A stretch of 64,000 nucleotides of DNA, from NCBI GenBank assembly GCA_035508435.1, contig DATJNA010000127.1:4833-68832 (forward strand), given 5' to 3'. A model generated the notes under the pieces. That model had not been told where the DNA came from. It saw nothing but the letters and a program-made list of their open reading frames with translations, and did no database searches. This DNA comes from JASHVB01 sp035508435 (GTDB lineage: Bacteria; Pseudomonadota; Alphaproteobacteria; Acetobacterales; Acetobacteraceae). Position 1 is the first letter of the stretch. Every line of letters starts with the position of its first letter. The translations under genes were made by a program, and so were the position numbers. Of the stretch, positions 33,556-42,561 are shown in pieces.

Positions 33556-34554
33556 ATGGCCCTTCTCACGGTCTCGAACCTCAGCGTCGAATTTCCTACC
33601 CGCCGCGGCCTGCTGCGTGCGCTGGACGACGTTTCTTTCGCCATCGATGCCGGTGAAATCCTCGGCGTGGTGGGCGAGTCCGGTGCCGGCAAGTCGCTCA
33701 CCGGCGCCGCGGTTATCGGCTTGCTGGAACCGCCCGGCCGCATCGCCGGTGGCGAGGTTCGCCTGAGTGGCGAGCGCATCGACAACCTTCCCCCCGAGCG
33801 CCTGCGCCGGATTCGCGGGCGGCAAATCGGCACCATCTTCCAGGACCCGCTCACCACGCTGAACCCCCTCTACTCGATCGGCCGCCAGCTCATCGAGACA
33901 ATGCAGACGCACATGCGCCTCTCCGACTCCGAAGCGCGGAAGCGCGCGATCGAATGGCTGGAACGAGTGGGGATCCCGGCTGCGGCACGGCGCGTCGATG
34001 CGTACCCGCACGAATTCTCCGGTGGCATGCGCCAGCGCGTGGTGGTGGCGCTCGCGCTTTGCGCCGAGCCGCGCCTGATCATCGCCGACGAACCCACCAC
34101 CGCGCTCGATGTCTCGGTGCAGGCGCAGATCATCACGCTGCTGAAGCGCCTCACCCGCGACCACGGCACCGCCGTGATGCTGGTGACGCACGACATGGGT
34201 GTGATCGCGGAAACCGCCGACCGTGTGGCCGTGATGTACGCCGGCCGCATCGCCGAGATCGGCCCGGTGCTGAGCGTCATCAAGCATCCGGCCCATCCTT
34301 ACACCGAGGGTCTGATGGGCAGCATCCCGCCGATCGAGCATCGTGTGGCGCGCCTGCGCCAGATCGACGGCGCCATGCCGCGGCTGAACGCCATCCCGCC
34401 CGGCTGCGCCTTCAACCCCCGCTGCCCCAAGGCCTTCGCCCGCTGTTTCACCGAACGCCCCGACCTGCTGGATGCCGGTGCCACGGTGGCGGCGTGCTGG
34501 CTGCATGCGCCGATTGACCGGCCACTGGTGCGCCCGGCCAACACCCATGCCTGA
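33556..34554 (+). CDS. dppD: Peptide ABC transporter ATP-binding protein (DppD-like)
   Basis: A 332-aa ATPase. Walker A GESGAGKS, Q-loop IFQDPLTTLNP, signature FSGGMRQRV, Walker B LIIADEPTTALD and H-loop VTHDMG are in order. The C-terminal oligopeptide extension has CAFNPRCPKAFARC, which in this family can bind a [4Fe-4S] cluster. Its last eight bases overlap the start of the next ATPase. Confidence 0.93.
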   Translation: MALLTVSNLSVEFPTRRGLLRALDDVSFAIDAGEILGVVGESGAGKSLTGAAVIGLLEPPGRIAGGEVRLSGERIDNLPPERLRRIRGRQIGTIFQDPLTTLNPLYSIGRQLIETMQTHMRLSDSEARKRAIEWLERVGIPAAARRVDAYPHEFSGGMRQRVVVALALCAEPRLIIADEPTTALDVSVQAQIITLLKRLTRDHGTAVMLVTHDMGVIAETADRVAVMYAGRIAEIGPVLSVIKHPAHPYTEGLMGSIPPIEHRVARLRQIDGAMPRLNAIPPGCAFNPRCPKAFARCFTERPDLLDAGATVAACWLHAPIDRPLVRPANTHA

Positions 34555-35575
34555 AGTGTCCACCTCCGCCAGAGCCGTCGCCACGACGCCGATGTTGGAG
34601 GCGATCGGCGTGTCCCATCATTTTGACGTCTCGCCACCCTTCCTGCAGCGCCTGCTGGCGCACGGCGGCAAGAAGCAGTCGCTGCGTGCCGTGGACGACG
34701 TCTCCTTCGCCATTGCCCCTGGCACCACGCTTTCTCTGGTCGGCGAGTCCGGCTGCGGCAAATCCACGGTCGCGCGACTGGCGGTCGGCCTCTATACGCC
34801 CAGCATGGGTGAAATCCGCTTCGAAGGCCGGCTGCTGAGCGCCGCCCGGGCCCAGTCCGACCTGCGGCGGCGGATGAACATGATCTTCCAGGATCCCTAC
34901 GCCTCGCTGAACCCGCGCTGGCGCGTGCGCGACATCATCGCCGAGCCGCTGCGCACCTTCGACATCGTCCATTCCGCGCCCGCGCTCCGCGACCGCGTCG
35001 CCGCGCTGCTCTCGCAGGTGGGCCTCGCGCCTGCGGATGGGGAAAAGTACCCGCACGAGTTCTCCGGCGGCCAGCGCCAGCGCATCTCCATCGCCCGCGC
35101 TCTGTCCAGCGAGCCCGAATTCCTGGTCTGCGACGAACCCACCTCCGCGCTCGATGTGTCGGTGCAGGCACAGATCCTGAACCTGATGCGCGACCTGCAG
35201 CTTCGCCTCGGCCTCACCTACCTTTTCATCAGCCATAACCTGGCGGTGGTGCGGCACATGTCGGACCGGCTGGGGGTGATGTATCTCGGCAGGATCGTCG
35301 AGCTCGGCCCCGCCGAGGCAATTTTTCGTACGCCGCGCCACCCCTATACCCGGCTATTGCTCGATGCGATCCCGGACCTGGAGAATCCCGGACGTAGCCG
35401 CACGCCCGTCGGCGGCGAGGTGCCAAGTCCGATCGATCCGCCCCCCGGCTGTGCGTTTCATCCGCGTTGTCCGTTCGCCGATGCGCGGTGTCGGATGGAG
35501 AAGCCTGGCTATACGCGGACGCGGGACCAAATGGTGGCGTGCCACGCCGTGGAAGAGGGGCGCATCGCGCCGTGA
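34547..35575 (+). CDS. dppF: Peptide ABC transporter ATP-binding protein (DppF-like)
   Basis: A 342-aa ATPase with Walker A GESGCGKS, MIFQDPYASLNPRW, signature FSGGQRQR, Walker B FLVCDEPTSALD and ISHNLAVV, and the C-terminal CAFHPRCPFADARC. ATG at 34547 overlaps the dppD stop (ATGCCTGA). It forms the ATPase heterodimer with DppD that powers uptake of peptides or related solutes. Confidence 0.93.
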   Translation: MPEVSTSARAVATTPMLEAIGVSHHFDVSPPFLQRLLAHGGKKQSLRAVDDVSFAIAPGTTLSLVGESGCGKSTVARLAVGLYTPSMGEIRFEGRLLSAARAQSDLRRRMNMIFQDPYASLNPRWRVRDIIAEPLRTFDIVHSAPALRDRVAALLSQVGLAPADGEKYPHEFSGGQRQRISIARALSSEPEFLVCDEPTSALDVSVQAQILNLMRDLQLRLGLTYLFISHNLAVVRHMSDRLGVMYLGRIVELGPAEAIFRTPRHPYTRLLLDAIPDLENPGRSRTPVGGEVPSPIDPPPGCAFHPRCPFADARCRMEKPGYTRTRDQMVACHAVEEGRIAP

Positions 35576-35577
35576 GC

Positions 35578-35766
35578 ATGCCATCCGACGACAACGATCC
35601 AGAGCAACCACCGCGCCATCACGCGCTGATCGGGCTGCTGCTATTGGTTTGTTTGCTCGCGGCGGTGTTGTTCGTGGTGCACGAGTTGCAGCAGTCGGCG
35701 AAGATGCAGGACTGCCTCGCCTCCGGTCGCACGAACTGCGCGCCGATCGAGACGAACGGACGTTAG
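35578..35766 (+). CDS. Small single-pass membrane protein
   Basis: A 62-aa protein. A polar start with PPRHHALIG leads into one helix (LLLLVCLLAAVLFVVHEL, about 18-36) and a short tail MQDCLASGRTNCAP with two cysteines. Proteins of this layout (single helix, then ED/QDCL..GR.NC) are widespread in Rhodospirillales and uncharacterised. GTG at 35572, overlapping the dppF stop, is an alternative start. It is tightly linked to the transporter operon. Confidence 0.7.
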   Translation: MPSDDNDPEQPPRHHALIGLLLLVCLLAAVLFVVHELQQSAKMQDCLASGRTNCAPIETNGR

Positions 35767-36000
35767 GTTGGCCGCGTGCCGGCCCGCAATTCCCGTTCTC
35801 GGCGGCGGAATTGCCTCGATCCCTCCCGTTTCGCGAGAGATTATGGTGCGAGGCATCGTGGCGGGGGCGTATTGGCTGGGGCTCAGCGCCGGTCAGCATC
35901 CCGGCATCCAATCCGGTTGCATTTTCGCAAGGATCGTGCTTCGCTTCTCGGTCTGACCAGATCGCCGCGCCGGTAAAATAATATTGTACGGAGGCGTCCG

Positions 36001-37656
36001 ATGCGGGATTATCGCGAGGCGTACGAGTCATTCTCGATGGCCGCACTTGAGCAGGAGACGCTGTCGGGGGGCCTCTCGTCCGGAGTGAATGCCTGTATCG
36101 AATGCTGCGACCGCTGGGCCTCGGCGGACAAAACCGCATTGCATTGGGTGTCCCGGGACCTCACACGGCACGACGTCAGTTTTGCCGACCTGAGACGCGA
36201 TGCGGCACGTTTCGCCAATCTCCTGCGGTCGCGCGGGATCGGGCCTGGCGACGTGGTTGCCGGCTTGCTGCCGAAAGTGCCGGAGCTGCTGACCGTCATC
36301 CTCGGCACATGGCGAGCCGGCGCGATCTATCAGGCATTGTTCACCGCCTTCGGCCCGGACGCGATCGCATCGCGCATGACCGGCCCGGGCGGCAGTGGCG
36401 CGAAACTGGTCGTCACGGACGCGATCAATCGGCCGAAGCTGGACCAGGTACCGCACTGCCCGCCGGCATTGATGATCGACCGCGGCGCACCAGGAGCAAC
36501 CGCATTCGCCACCGAGATGGCAGCACAGGCGGACCTGTTCCAGCCCGTGATGCGCCTCGGCCACGATCCGTTCATCATGATTTACACGTCAGGCACCACG
36601 GGGAGCCCGAAGGGCGTGCGGATGCCACATGCGGCACTGCTGCAGTTCGCGGAAAGCATGCATCTTGGCTTTGGCGTAGCCGAATCCGACACGTTCTGGT
36701 GCATGGCCGATCCGGGATGGGCGCTCGGCCTTTATCTCGGCGTCACCGGTCCTCTGCTGATCGGCAAGCCCGTGGTGCTGTACGATGGGCCCTTCACCGT
36801 GGACTCGACCGTGCGGGTGATCGCGGAGCTGGGCGTGACCAATTTCGTGACGGCGCCGACGGCGTTGCGGCTGATGCGCGCGGCTGGCGACGCGGCGGTC
36901 GCACCGATTGCCCACCGGCTTCGCGTCATCTCCGCCGGCGGTGAGGCGGTCAGTCCGGAAATCGTGCGCTGGGCCAATGCCACGCTGCATTGCCCCGTGC
37001 ATGAGGTCTGGGGACAGACAGAAATGGGCGTCACCACTTACAACCATGTCGGGCTGCGGCAGGAGAATCGCATCGGCAGCGTTGGCACAGCCAGCCGGGG
37101 CTTTGCCTTCGCCATTCTGAACGACGAACTGAACCCGGTGCCCGATGGCGAGGTCGGCGTGATGGCGGTAGACCGCGCGCGCTCGCCCCTGTTCTTTTTC
37201 GACGGCTACTGGCGCACCACCAATCAGCCGATCCACGGCAATTGGTACCTGACCGGCGATACGATGCAGCGGGACGGCGAAGGCTACTATCACTTCGTCG
37301 GCCGGAACGACGACCTGATCACCTCGTCGGGCTACCGCATCGGTCCGTCGGACATCGAAGACACCATCCTGTCGCACCCTTCAGTCGCCGAGGTCGCGGT
37401 TGTCGGAAGGCCCGACCCGGAGCGGACCGAGATCGTGAAAGCCTTCGTGGTGCTGCGGGCGGGATGGGAGGCGAGCGATGCCCTGGTGGGGCAATATCAG
37501 CAACTGGTTCGCGAGCGATTGGCCGCGCACGCCTATCCGCGTGAGGTGGCGTTCATGAGCGAGCTGCCCAAGACCCCCAGCGGCAAAGTGCAGCGCTTTG
37601 TGCTGCGGCGGATGGAGACGCCCGCTCGCGTGTCATCACCGGACCGGCAGCGCTGA
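36001..37656 (+). CDS. AMP-dependent acyl-CoA synthetase (acetyl-CoA-synthetase-like)
   Basis: A 551-aa adenylate-forming ligase. The P-loop IMIYTSGTTGSPKG lies at about 196-209, HEVWGQTEMG is motif A5, the GNWYLTGDTMQRDGEGYYHFVGRNDDLITSSGYRIGP stretch includes the hinge Asp and the domain-swap lysine-region, and PKTPSGKVQR carries the catalytic Lys. It activates a carboxylic acid to its CoA thioester through an acyl-AMP. The substrate is likely a short- or medium-chain acid. CGGAGG precedes the ATG. Confidence 0.88.
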   Translation: MRDYREAYESFSMAALEQETLSGGLSSGVNACIECCDRWASADKTALHWVSRDLTRHDVSFADLRRDAARFANLLRSRGIGPGDVVAGLLPKVPELLTVILGTWRAGAIYQALFTAFGPDAIASRMTGPGGSGAKLVVTDAINRPKLDQVPHCPPALMIDRGAPGATAFATEMAAQADLFQPVMRLGHDPFIMIYTSGTTGSPKGVRMPHAALLQFAESMHLGFGVAESDTFWCMADPGWALGLYLGVTGPLLIGKPVVLYDGPFTVDSTVRVIAELGVTNFVTAPTALRLMRAAGDAAVAPIAHRLRVISAGGEAVSPEIVRWANATLHCPVHEVWGQTEMGVTTYNHVGLRQENRIGSVGTASRGFAFAILNDELNPVPDGEVGVMAVDRARSPLFFFDGYWRTTNQPIHGNWYLTGDTMQRDGEGYYHFVGRNDDLITSSGYRIGPSDIEDTILSHPSVAEVAVVGRPDPERTEIVKAFVVLRAGWEASDALVGQYQQLVRERLAAHAYPREVAFMSELPKTPSGKVQRFVLRRMETPARVSSPDRQR

Positions 37657-37815
37657 AGCAATCCTTGCTCGGGCGCGCGCGATGTTTGGGAGTGCCGGTT
37701 TGCCTCGCTCCTCGCAATACCTGGCTTGCGGACATGGACACCAACTGTCGGAGGCAGCGGCGGATGCTCTCGCGAGCTGTCGCCTCCGTTCACCTGCCCG
37801 TGCGAGAATGGCGGA

Positions 37816-38313
37816 TCAAGCCGGGTGTTTGTGGATTGGGTCCACCCAGTACACCGCCTCCGGCTTCTCCGCCGGCTCGATATCGAGGTTGACCACCACC
37901 GCCTCATTGTCGCTGCGCACCAGCACGCATTCCAGCGTCTCGTCGGAGCTGGCGTTGATCTCCTGGTGCGGCACGTAGGGCGGAACGAAGATGAAGTCGC
38001 CCGGCTCGGCCTCGGCGACATATTCCAGCTTCTCGCCCCACCGCATCCGCGCCTTGCCGCGCACCACGTAGATCACGCTCTCCAACGCGCCGTGGTGATG
38101 CGCACCGGTCTTGGCATTGGCGTGGATGTGCACCGTGCCGGCCCAGATCTTCTGCGCTCCGACGCGCGCGGCATTGATCGCCGCCGCCCGGTTCATCCCC
38201 GGCGTCTGCGGCGTGTTGGTATCGAGCTGGCTGCCCTTGATCACCCGCACGCCGTTGTGCCGCCAATCGACCGTGCCGGGTGGCGGCGTGGTATGCTCAT
38301 GGCCATGGCTCAT
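37816..38313 (-). CDS. Cupin domain protein
   Basis: A 165-aa cupin. Motif 1 reads HIHANAKTGAHHHGALESVIYVVRG, with His residues for metal, and motif 2 is GDFIFVPPYVPHQEIN. The N-terminus is His-rich (MSHGHEH). AAGGAGGT four bases before the ATG sets the start at 38313. It may be a dioxygenase, isomerase or regulator-type cupin; the substrate is unknown. Confidence 0.82.
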   Translation of the reverse strand: MSHGHEHTTPPPGTVDWRHNGVRVIKGSQLDTNTPQTPGMNRAAAINAARVGAQKIWAGTVHIHANAKTGAHHHGALESVIYVVRGKARMRWGEKLEYVAEAEPGDFIFVPPYVPHQEINASSDETLECVLVRSDNEAVVVNLDIEPAEKPEAVYWVDPIHKHPA

Positions 38314-38398
38314 CGCGGACCTCCTTCCCCATGTCGGCCCATTTCTGGCGCGGCCCGCCACCCATGGGAACCCCTTGGGCCGTGCAGACCCCCAAACC

Positions 38399-38414
38399 TG
38401 TGATCTGCGTCACA
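38399..38414. promoter_or_regulatory. FNR/CRP-like palindrome upstream of an unknown gene
   Basis: TGTGAT-CTGC-GTCACA is a perfect 6-bp-arm palindrome that shares the core GATCTGCGTCA with the FNR box at 12564. It is centred 59.5 bp before the start at 38466, and a TTAACA hexamer at 38435-38440 fits a -10 element. The half-site TGTGA is closer to CRP than FNR, so the regulator is uncertain. Confidence 0.5.
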
Positions 38415-38465
38415 GCGCGAGCGTCACGGGACCGTTAACATCCCGACAAGAGTTGGGGGACGGCG

Positions 38466-39245
38466 ATGGACACTTCCCTTGCCGAGCAAGGTCTGGGATT
38501 GCGCTATTTGCGCGATCCGTCGCGGAGCGAGGTATTCGATCCGTGCCGCATTCTGGAAGATCTCTATGAGGGTGGCGCCGCCCTCGCCATGCTGCCGTCG
38601 CAAAGCGGTCTGCGCATGGCCGGTAGCGACCATGTCGTCTTCGCCGCGGCAAGCGGCAGTGGACGTTGTCTCGGCGTGATCGCCGCCAGCGACCGCGGCA
38701 CCGCGCACGAACCCTTCCTGTTGCTCGATGCCGTGTACCTGGCACCGTCCGCGCGTCCGTCGCTGCTGCTGCTGCAGCGCATGCTGTCCTTCCTCATGCT
38801 GCGTATCGCCGGCAGCGAGTCGGTGCCCAACATCATTGCCGCCTGCGTCCAGACGCCCTGCTTCGTCAGCATGCTGCGCGCCTTCGGCCAGCGGTTCAGG
38901 GGCGCCGCGCTGTTTCCGGCGCAGCCGGGCGACATCGTCATCGACCTCGGCATGGCTTCGTTGGCACGGCGGATCGTGCGTGTCGTGCGACCCGGATCAC
39001 GCTGCGAAGCCGCCAACGGCACATTCCAGGCCGCATCCCTGACCTTTGCCAGTAGCGGCTACGCCAGCACGGAGACGCTGGTTTTGCTCGACCTTGGCGG
39101 CACGAGCGACGCGACGATCCTCGAAGATGCACGCCGGCTGTATCGCACGCGTCTGCCGCGTGGCGCGCGACGCGGCGATGCACCGGCATTGGCAGACGCC
39201 ACAGTGCCGGCATCTTCGCCGCTTCAGGACGCGACCGCAGTCTGA
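38466..39245 (+). CDS. Hypothetical protein, probable oxygen-regulated gene
   Basis: A 259-aa protein that I do not recognise. It has LEDLYEGGAALAMLPSQSGLR early and LLLDAVYLAPSARPSLLLLQRMLSFLMLRIAG at about 85-116, which looks like a beta strand and the helix of an acyltransferase fold. TETLVLLDLGGTSDATILEDARRLYRTRLPRG lies near the end. A Cys cluster (residues near 61, 127, 132 and 178) is spread out and gives no clear metal site. It starts 59 bp after an FNR/CRP-like palindrome. Whether it is an enzyme cannot be said. Confidence 0.6.
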   Translation: MDTSLAEQGLGLRYLRDPSRSEVFDPCRILEDLYEGGAALAMLPSQSGLRMAGSDHVVFAAASGSGRCLGVIAASDRGTAHEPFLLLDAVYLAPSARPSLLLLQRMLSFLMLRIAGSESVPNIIAACVQTPCFVSMLRAFGQRFRGAALFPAQPGDIVIDLGMASLARRIVRVVRPGSRCEAANGTFQAASLTFASSGYASTETLVLLDLGGTSDATILEDARRLYRTRLPRGARRGDAPALADATVPASSPLQDATAV

Positions 39246-39363
39246 CGCAACGGCGCCGCGCCACATCCGCACCGGATGAGCGCTCGCCGTTTCCTGTGCC
39301 GACAGCCGGGTGCCGTCACATCACCACTCGTCGGCTTCAGGCGGACTGCAGGCGCGGCGCTGT

Positions 39364-39438
39364 GCAACGCGCTCGACTGCCGCGTCGCGGCGCAACGCGC
39401 TCGGCTGTCGCGCTGCGGCGCAGCGCGCTCGGCTGTCG
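39364..39438. repeat. Imperfect 28-bp tandem repeat
   Basis: Units starting gcaacgcgctcgactgccg (39364), gcaacgcgctcggctgtcg (39392) and gcagcgcgctcggctgtcg (39420) are tandem. No gene is seen in 39246-39591. Confidence 0.75.
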
Positions 39439-39591
39439 TCGCAGGGCGCTTGATCCGAGCGCTGCTGATAATCGCACTAATATATAAGTGTGCACGCACG
39501 CCGAGGCGTGATCCGGTGCGCTTGCCGTTGCGTCGTGTCGACCCTACGAAGCATCGGGCATAGACGCCAGCCGCCGCACCGGAGGAAACGC

Positions 39592-41100
39592 ATGATCCTG
39601 CACGATGTGAGGGTGCACCCCTCGAAGGACAACCTGAAGCGCGAGGACCAACTCGCCTGGAAGATCGCCGCGGTTGCCGCCGACAAGGTGCCGGTGGAGA
39701 AAGACGTCGCGGAGATGATCATCAACCGTGTGATCGACAATGCGGCGGTGGCGGTGGCGTCGGTCAATCGCCATGCGCCGATGTCGGCGCGCGACATGGC
39801 GCTGGGTCATCCGCGTCCACGTGGCGCGGCGGGCGCGACCGTGTTTGGCGTGGCATCGACCAAGACGGTCAGTCCGGAATATGCCGCCTGGGCCAATGGG
39901 ACCGCGGTGCGCGAGCTGGACATGCACGACACGTTCCTGGCGCAGGACTACTCGCATCCCGGCGACAACATCCCGCCGCTCCTTGCGGTGGCTCAGACCA
40001 TGGGCAAGCCGGGCCGCGATCTGATCCGCGGCATCGCCACCGGATACGAAATCCACATCGACCTGGTGCGCGCGATCTCGCTGCACAAGCATCGCATCGA
40101 CCACATCACCCATCTCTGCCCGGGCCAGGCGGCGGGCATCGGCACGCTGCTGAACCTGAAGCCGGAGGTGATCTATCAGGCGGTGCAGCAGGCGGTGCAT
40201 GTCAGCGTCACCACGCGGCAGTCGCGCAAGGGTGAGATCAGTTCGTGGAAGGCGTACGCGCCCGCGCACGCCGGCAAGCTGGCGGTCGAGGCGGTGGATC
40301 GCGTGATGCGCGGCGAGGGCGCGCCAAGCCCGATCTATGAAGGCGAGGACAGCGTGATTGCCTGGGTCTTGGACGGGCCGCAGGCGCACTATCAGGTGCC
40401 GCTGCCGGCGCCGGGCGAGCAAAAGCGCGCAATCCTGGACAGCTTCACCAAGCAGCATAGCGCCGAGTACCAGTCGCAGGCGCTGATCGACCTGGCGTTC
40501 CGCATGCGCGAGAAGATTCCGGATCCGGACCAGGTGGAGCGGATCGTCATCCACACCAGCCATCACACGCACGCGGTGATCGGCACCGGCGCCAATGATC
40601 CGCAAAAGATGGACCCGAAGGCCAGCCGCGAAACGCTCGACCACTCGATCATGTATATCTTCGCGGTCGCGCTGCAGGACGGGCGCTGGCATCACGTCGA
40701 CAGCTACGCGCCCAGGCGCGCCGCGCGGGCGGATACGGTACGACTGTGGCACAAGATCGAGACGCGCGAGGACCCGGAGTGGGAGCGGCGCTATCTCTCC
40801 GCCGACCCGAACGAGCTGGCATTCGGCGGGCGGATAGAGGTGACGTTGCACGATGGCTCCACACTGGTCGATGAGATGGCGGTGGCCAACGCTCATCCGC
40901 GCGGCGCCAAACCGTTCGTGCGCCAGGACTACATCCGCAAGTTCCAGGAGATGACTGACGGCATCATCACTGCCCGTGAGGCGAACCGCTTCCTGGAGGT
41001 GGCGCAGAACCTGCCGCGCCTGAAGGCAGAGGAGCTGAGCATGCTGAACGTCGCTCTCCCCGCTGGTGCGCTGGCCGTCGGCAAGCCGGGGATATTTTGA
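39592..41100 (+). CDS. prpD: 2-methylcitrate dehydratase, MmgE/PrpD family
   Basis: A 502-aa PrpD. It starts MILHDVRVHPSKDNLKREDQLAWKIA and contains AVRELDMHDTFLAQDYSHPGDNIPPLL, the TYHAPAHAGK-like region (seen as KAYAPAHAGKLAV) and SLDHSIMYIFAVALQDG-like RETLDHSIMYIFAVALQDG, all strongly conserved in PrpD. It turns (2S,3S)-2-methylcitrate into 2-methyl-cis-aconitate in propionate breakdown. GGAGGAAACG precedes the ATG. PrpC follows at 41276; PrpB is not in the window. Confidence 0.93.
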   Translation: MILHDVRVHPSKDNLKREDQLAWKIAAVAADKVPVEKDVAEMIINRVIDNAAVAVASVNRHAPMSARDMALGHPRPRGAAGATVFGVASTKTVSPEYAAWANGTAVRELDMHDTFLAQDYSHPGDNIPPLLAVAQTMGKPGRDLIRGIATGYEIHIDLVRAISLHKHRIDHITHLCPGQAAGIGTLLNLKPEVIYQAVQQAVHVSVTTRQSRKGEISSWKAYAPAHAGKLAVEAVDRVMRGEGAPSPIYEGEDSVIAWVLDGPQAHYQVPLPAPGEQKRAILDSFTKQHSAEYQSQALIDLAFRMREKIPDPDQVERIVIHTSHHTHAVIGTGANDPQKMDPKASRETLDHSIMYIFAVALQDGRWHHVDSYAPRRAARADTVRLWHKIETREDPEWERRYLSADPNELAFGGRIEVTLHDGSTLVDEMAVANAHPRGAKPFVRQDYIRKFQEMTDGIITAREANRFLEVAQNLPRLKAEELSMLNVALPAGALAVGKPGIF

Positions 41101-41104
41101 CCGA

Positions 41105-41255
41105 CCTCCGTCATGGCCGGCCTTGATCCGGCCATCTACCCCCGATCCTCCGTGCGCAGATGGCCCGCTCGAGGCCGACCATGACGATGAAGCAGATGGC
41201 CGGGTCAAACCCGGCGGTGACGATCAAGCAGATGGCCAACTCAGGGCCATGACGA
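41105..41255. repeat. Palindromic repeats between prpD and prpC, family B
   Basis: catggccggccttgatccgg pairs with later gatggcc and gccggccatgac-like stretches. The phrases cagatggccgggtcaaac, cagatggccaactcagg and gacgatcaagcagatggcc repeat. The layout matches 33460-33535. Confidence 0.65.
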
Positions 41256-41275
41256 TCACGACGAAGGAAACCCAC

Positions 41276-42430
41276 ATGAGCCAATCCACCACCCTGCCCA
41301 ACCGCGCCAAGCGCGGCGTCGGTCTCTCCGGCGTCACCGCCGGCAATACCGCGCTCTGCACCGTCGGGCGCACCGGCAATGACCTGCACTACCGGGGCTA
41401 CGACATCCTCGACGTCGCGGAGCAATGCGAGTTCGAGGAGATCGCCCACCTGCTGGTGCACGGCAAGCTGCCGAACCGCGCTGAGCTTGCAGCTTACAAG
41501 GAAAGGCTGCGTGCCCTGCGCGGCCTGTCCGCCGCGGTGCGGCAAACGCTCGAGTCGCTGCCCGCCGCCTCGCATCCGATGGACGTCATGCGAACCGCCG
41601 TCTCCGCGCTCGGCTGCGTGCTGCCGGAGAAGGACAATCAGAACCAACCCGGCGCACGCGACATCACCGATCGACTCATGGCCTGTCTCGGCCCCGCCTT
41701 GCTCTACTGGTACCACTACGCCCACAACGGCAGGCGCATCAACATCGAGACCGACGACGACTCGATTGGCGGCCATTTTCTGCACCTGCTGCACGGCAAG
41801 CCGCCCAGCGAGATGTTCGTCCGCGCGATGCACACCTCACTGATCCTCTACGCGGAGCATGAGTTCAACGCCTCCACGTTCACCTGCCGCGTCGTGGCGG
41901 GCACCGGCGCCGACATGTATTCGGCGATCACCGCCGGTATCGGCGCGCTGCGCGGCCCGAAGCATGGCGGCGCCAACGAGGTCAGCTTCGAGATCCAGAG
42001 CCGCTACGAGACACCCGACGAGGCGGAGGTCGACATCCGCAAGCGAGTCGCCAACCGCGAGGTGATCATCGGCTTCGGCCACGCGGTCTATACGATCGCG
42101 GATCCACGCAACAAGGTGATCAAGGAAGTCGCCCGCCGCCTGTCACAGGCCGCCGGCAGCATGAAGTTGTTCCACATCGCCGATCGGATCGAGGCGACGA
42201 TGGCCGACGCCAAGCAGATGTTCGCCAACCTGGATTGGTTCAGTGCCATCTCCTACCACATGCTCGGCGTGCCAACGGCGATGTTTACGCCGCTGTTCGT
42301 GATCGCCCGCACGTCCGGCTGGGGCGCGCACGTCATCGAGCAACGCATCGACAATAAGCTGATCCGCCCGACAGCCAACTACATCGGCCCGGAGAACGTG
42401 CCCTTCATCCCGCTCGACCAGCGCAAGTAG
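41276..42430 (+). CDS. prpC: 2-methylcitrate synthase
   Basis: A 384-aa citrate-synthase-fold enzyme that condenses propionyl-CoA with oxaloacetate. KRGVGLSGVTAGNTALCTVG near the start and YRGYDILDVAEQCEFEEIAHLLVHGKLP are typical of PrpC. The catalytic His are in EHEFNASTFTCRV (acyl) and GPKHGGANE, with GFGHAVYTIADPRN following. It lies downstream of prpD, separated by a palindromic repeat, and ends before a strong terminator. Confidence 0.95.
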   Translation: MSQSTTLPNRAKRGVGLSGVTAGNTALCTVGRTGNDLHYRGYDILDVAEQCEFEEIAHLLVHGKLPNRAELAAYKERLRALRGLSAAVRQTLESLPAASHPMDVMRTAVSALGCVLPEKDNQNQPGARDITDRLMACLGPALLYWYHYAHNGRRINIETDDDSIGGHFLHLLHGKPPSEMFVRAMHTSLILYAEHEFNASTFTCRVVAGTGADMYSAITAGIGALRGPKHGGANEVSFEIQSRYETPDEAEVDIRKRVANREVIIGFGHAVYTIADPRNKVIKEVARRLSQAAGSMKLFHIADRIEATMADAKQMFANLDWFSAISYHMLGVPTAMFTPLFVIARTSGWGAHVIEQRIDNKLIRPTANYIGPENVPFIPLDQRK

Positions 42431-42452
42431 GCCGATCCCCCGTCACGCAAGA

Positions 42453-42487
42453 CCGCCGCGGCAGCGATGCCGCGGCGGTTTTCTTTT
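42453..42487 (+). terminator. Rho-independent terminator after prpC
   Basis: ccgccgcggca (42453-42463) pairs with tgccgcggcgg (42468-42478) around gcga, followed by ttttctttt. A textbook hairpin and T-run. Confidence 0.9.
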
Positions 42488-42512
42488 GCCGCGGACCGGC
42501 GCTTCCGAGTCA

Positions 42513-42561
42513 CGCTTGCCGCTTGCCGCTTGCCGCTTGCCGCTTGCCGCATGCCGCATGC
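42513..42561. repeat. Heptamer tandem array CGCTTGC
   Basis: Five copies of cgcttgc and two of cgcatgc run without a gap over 49 bp. The stretch 42562-43288 beyond it shows no convincing gene; it has a TTGACA at 42804 with a poor -10 and an open frame at 42912 with non-coding codon use. Confidence 0.95.
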
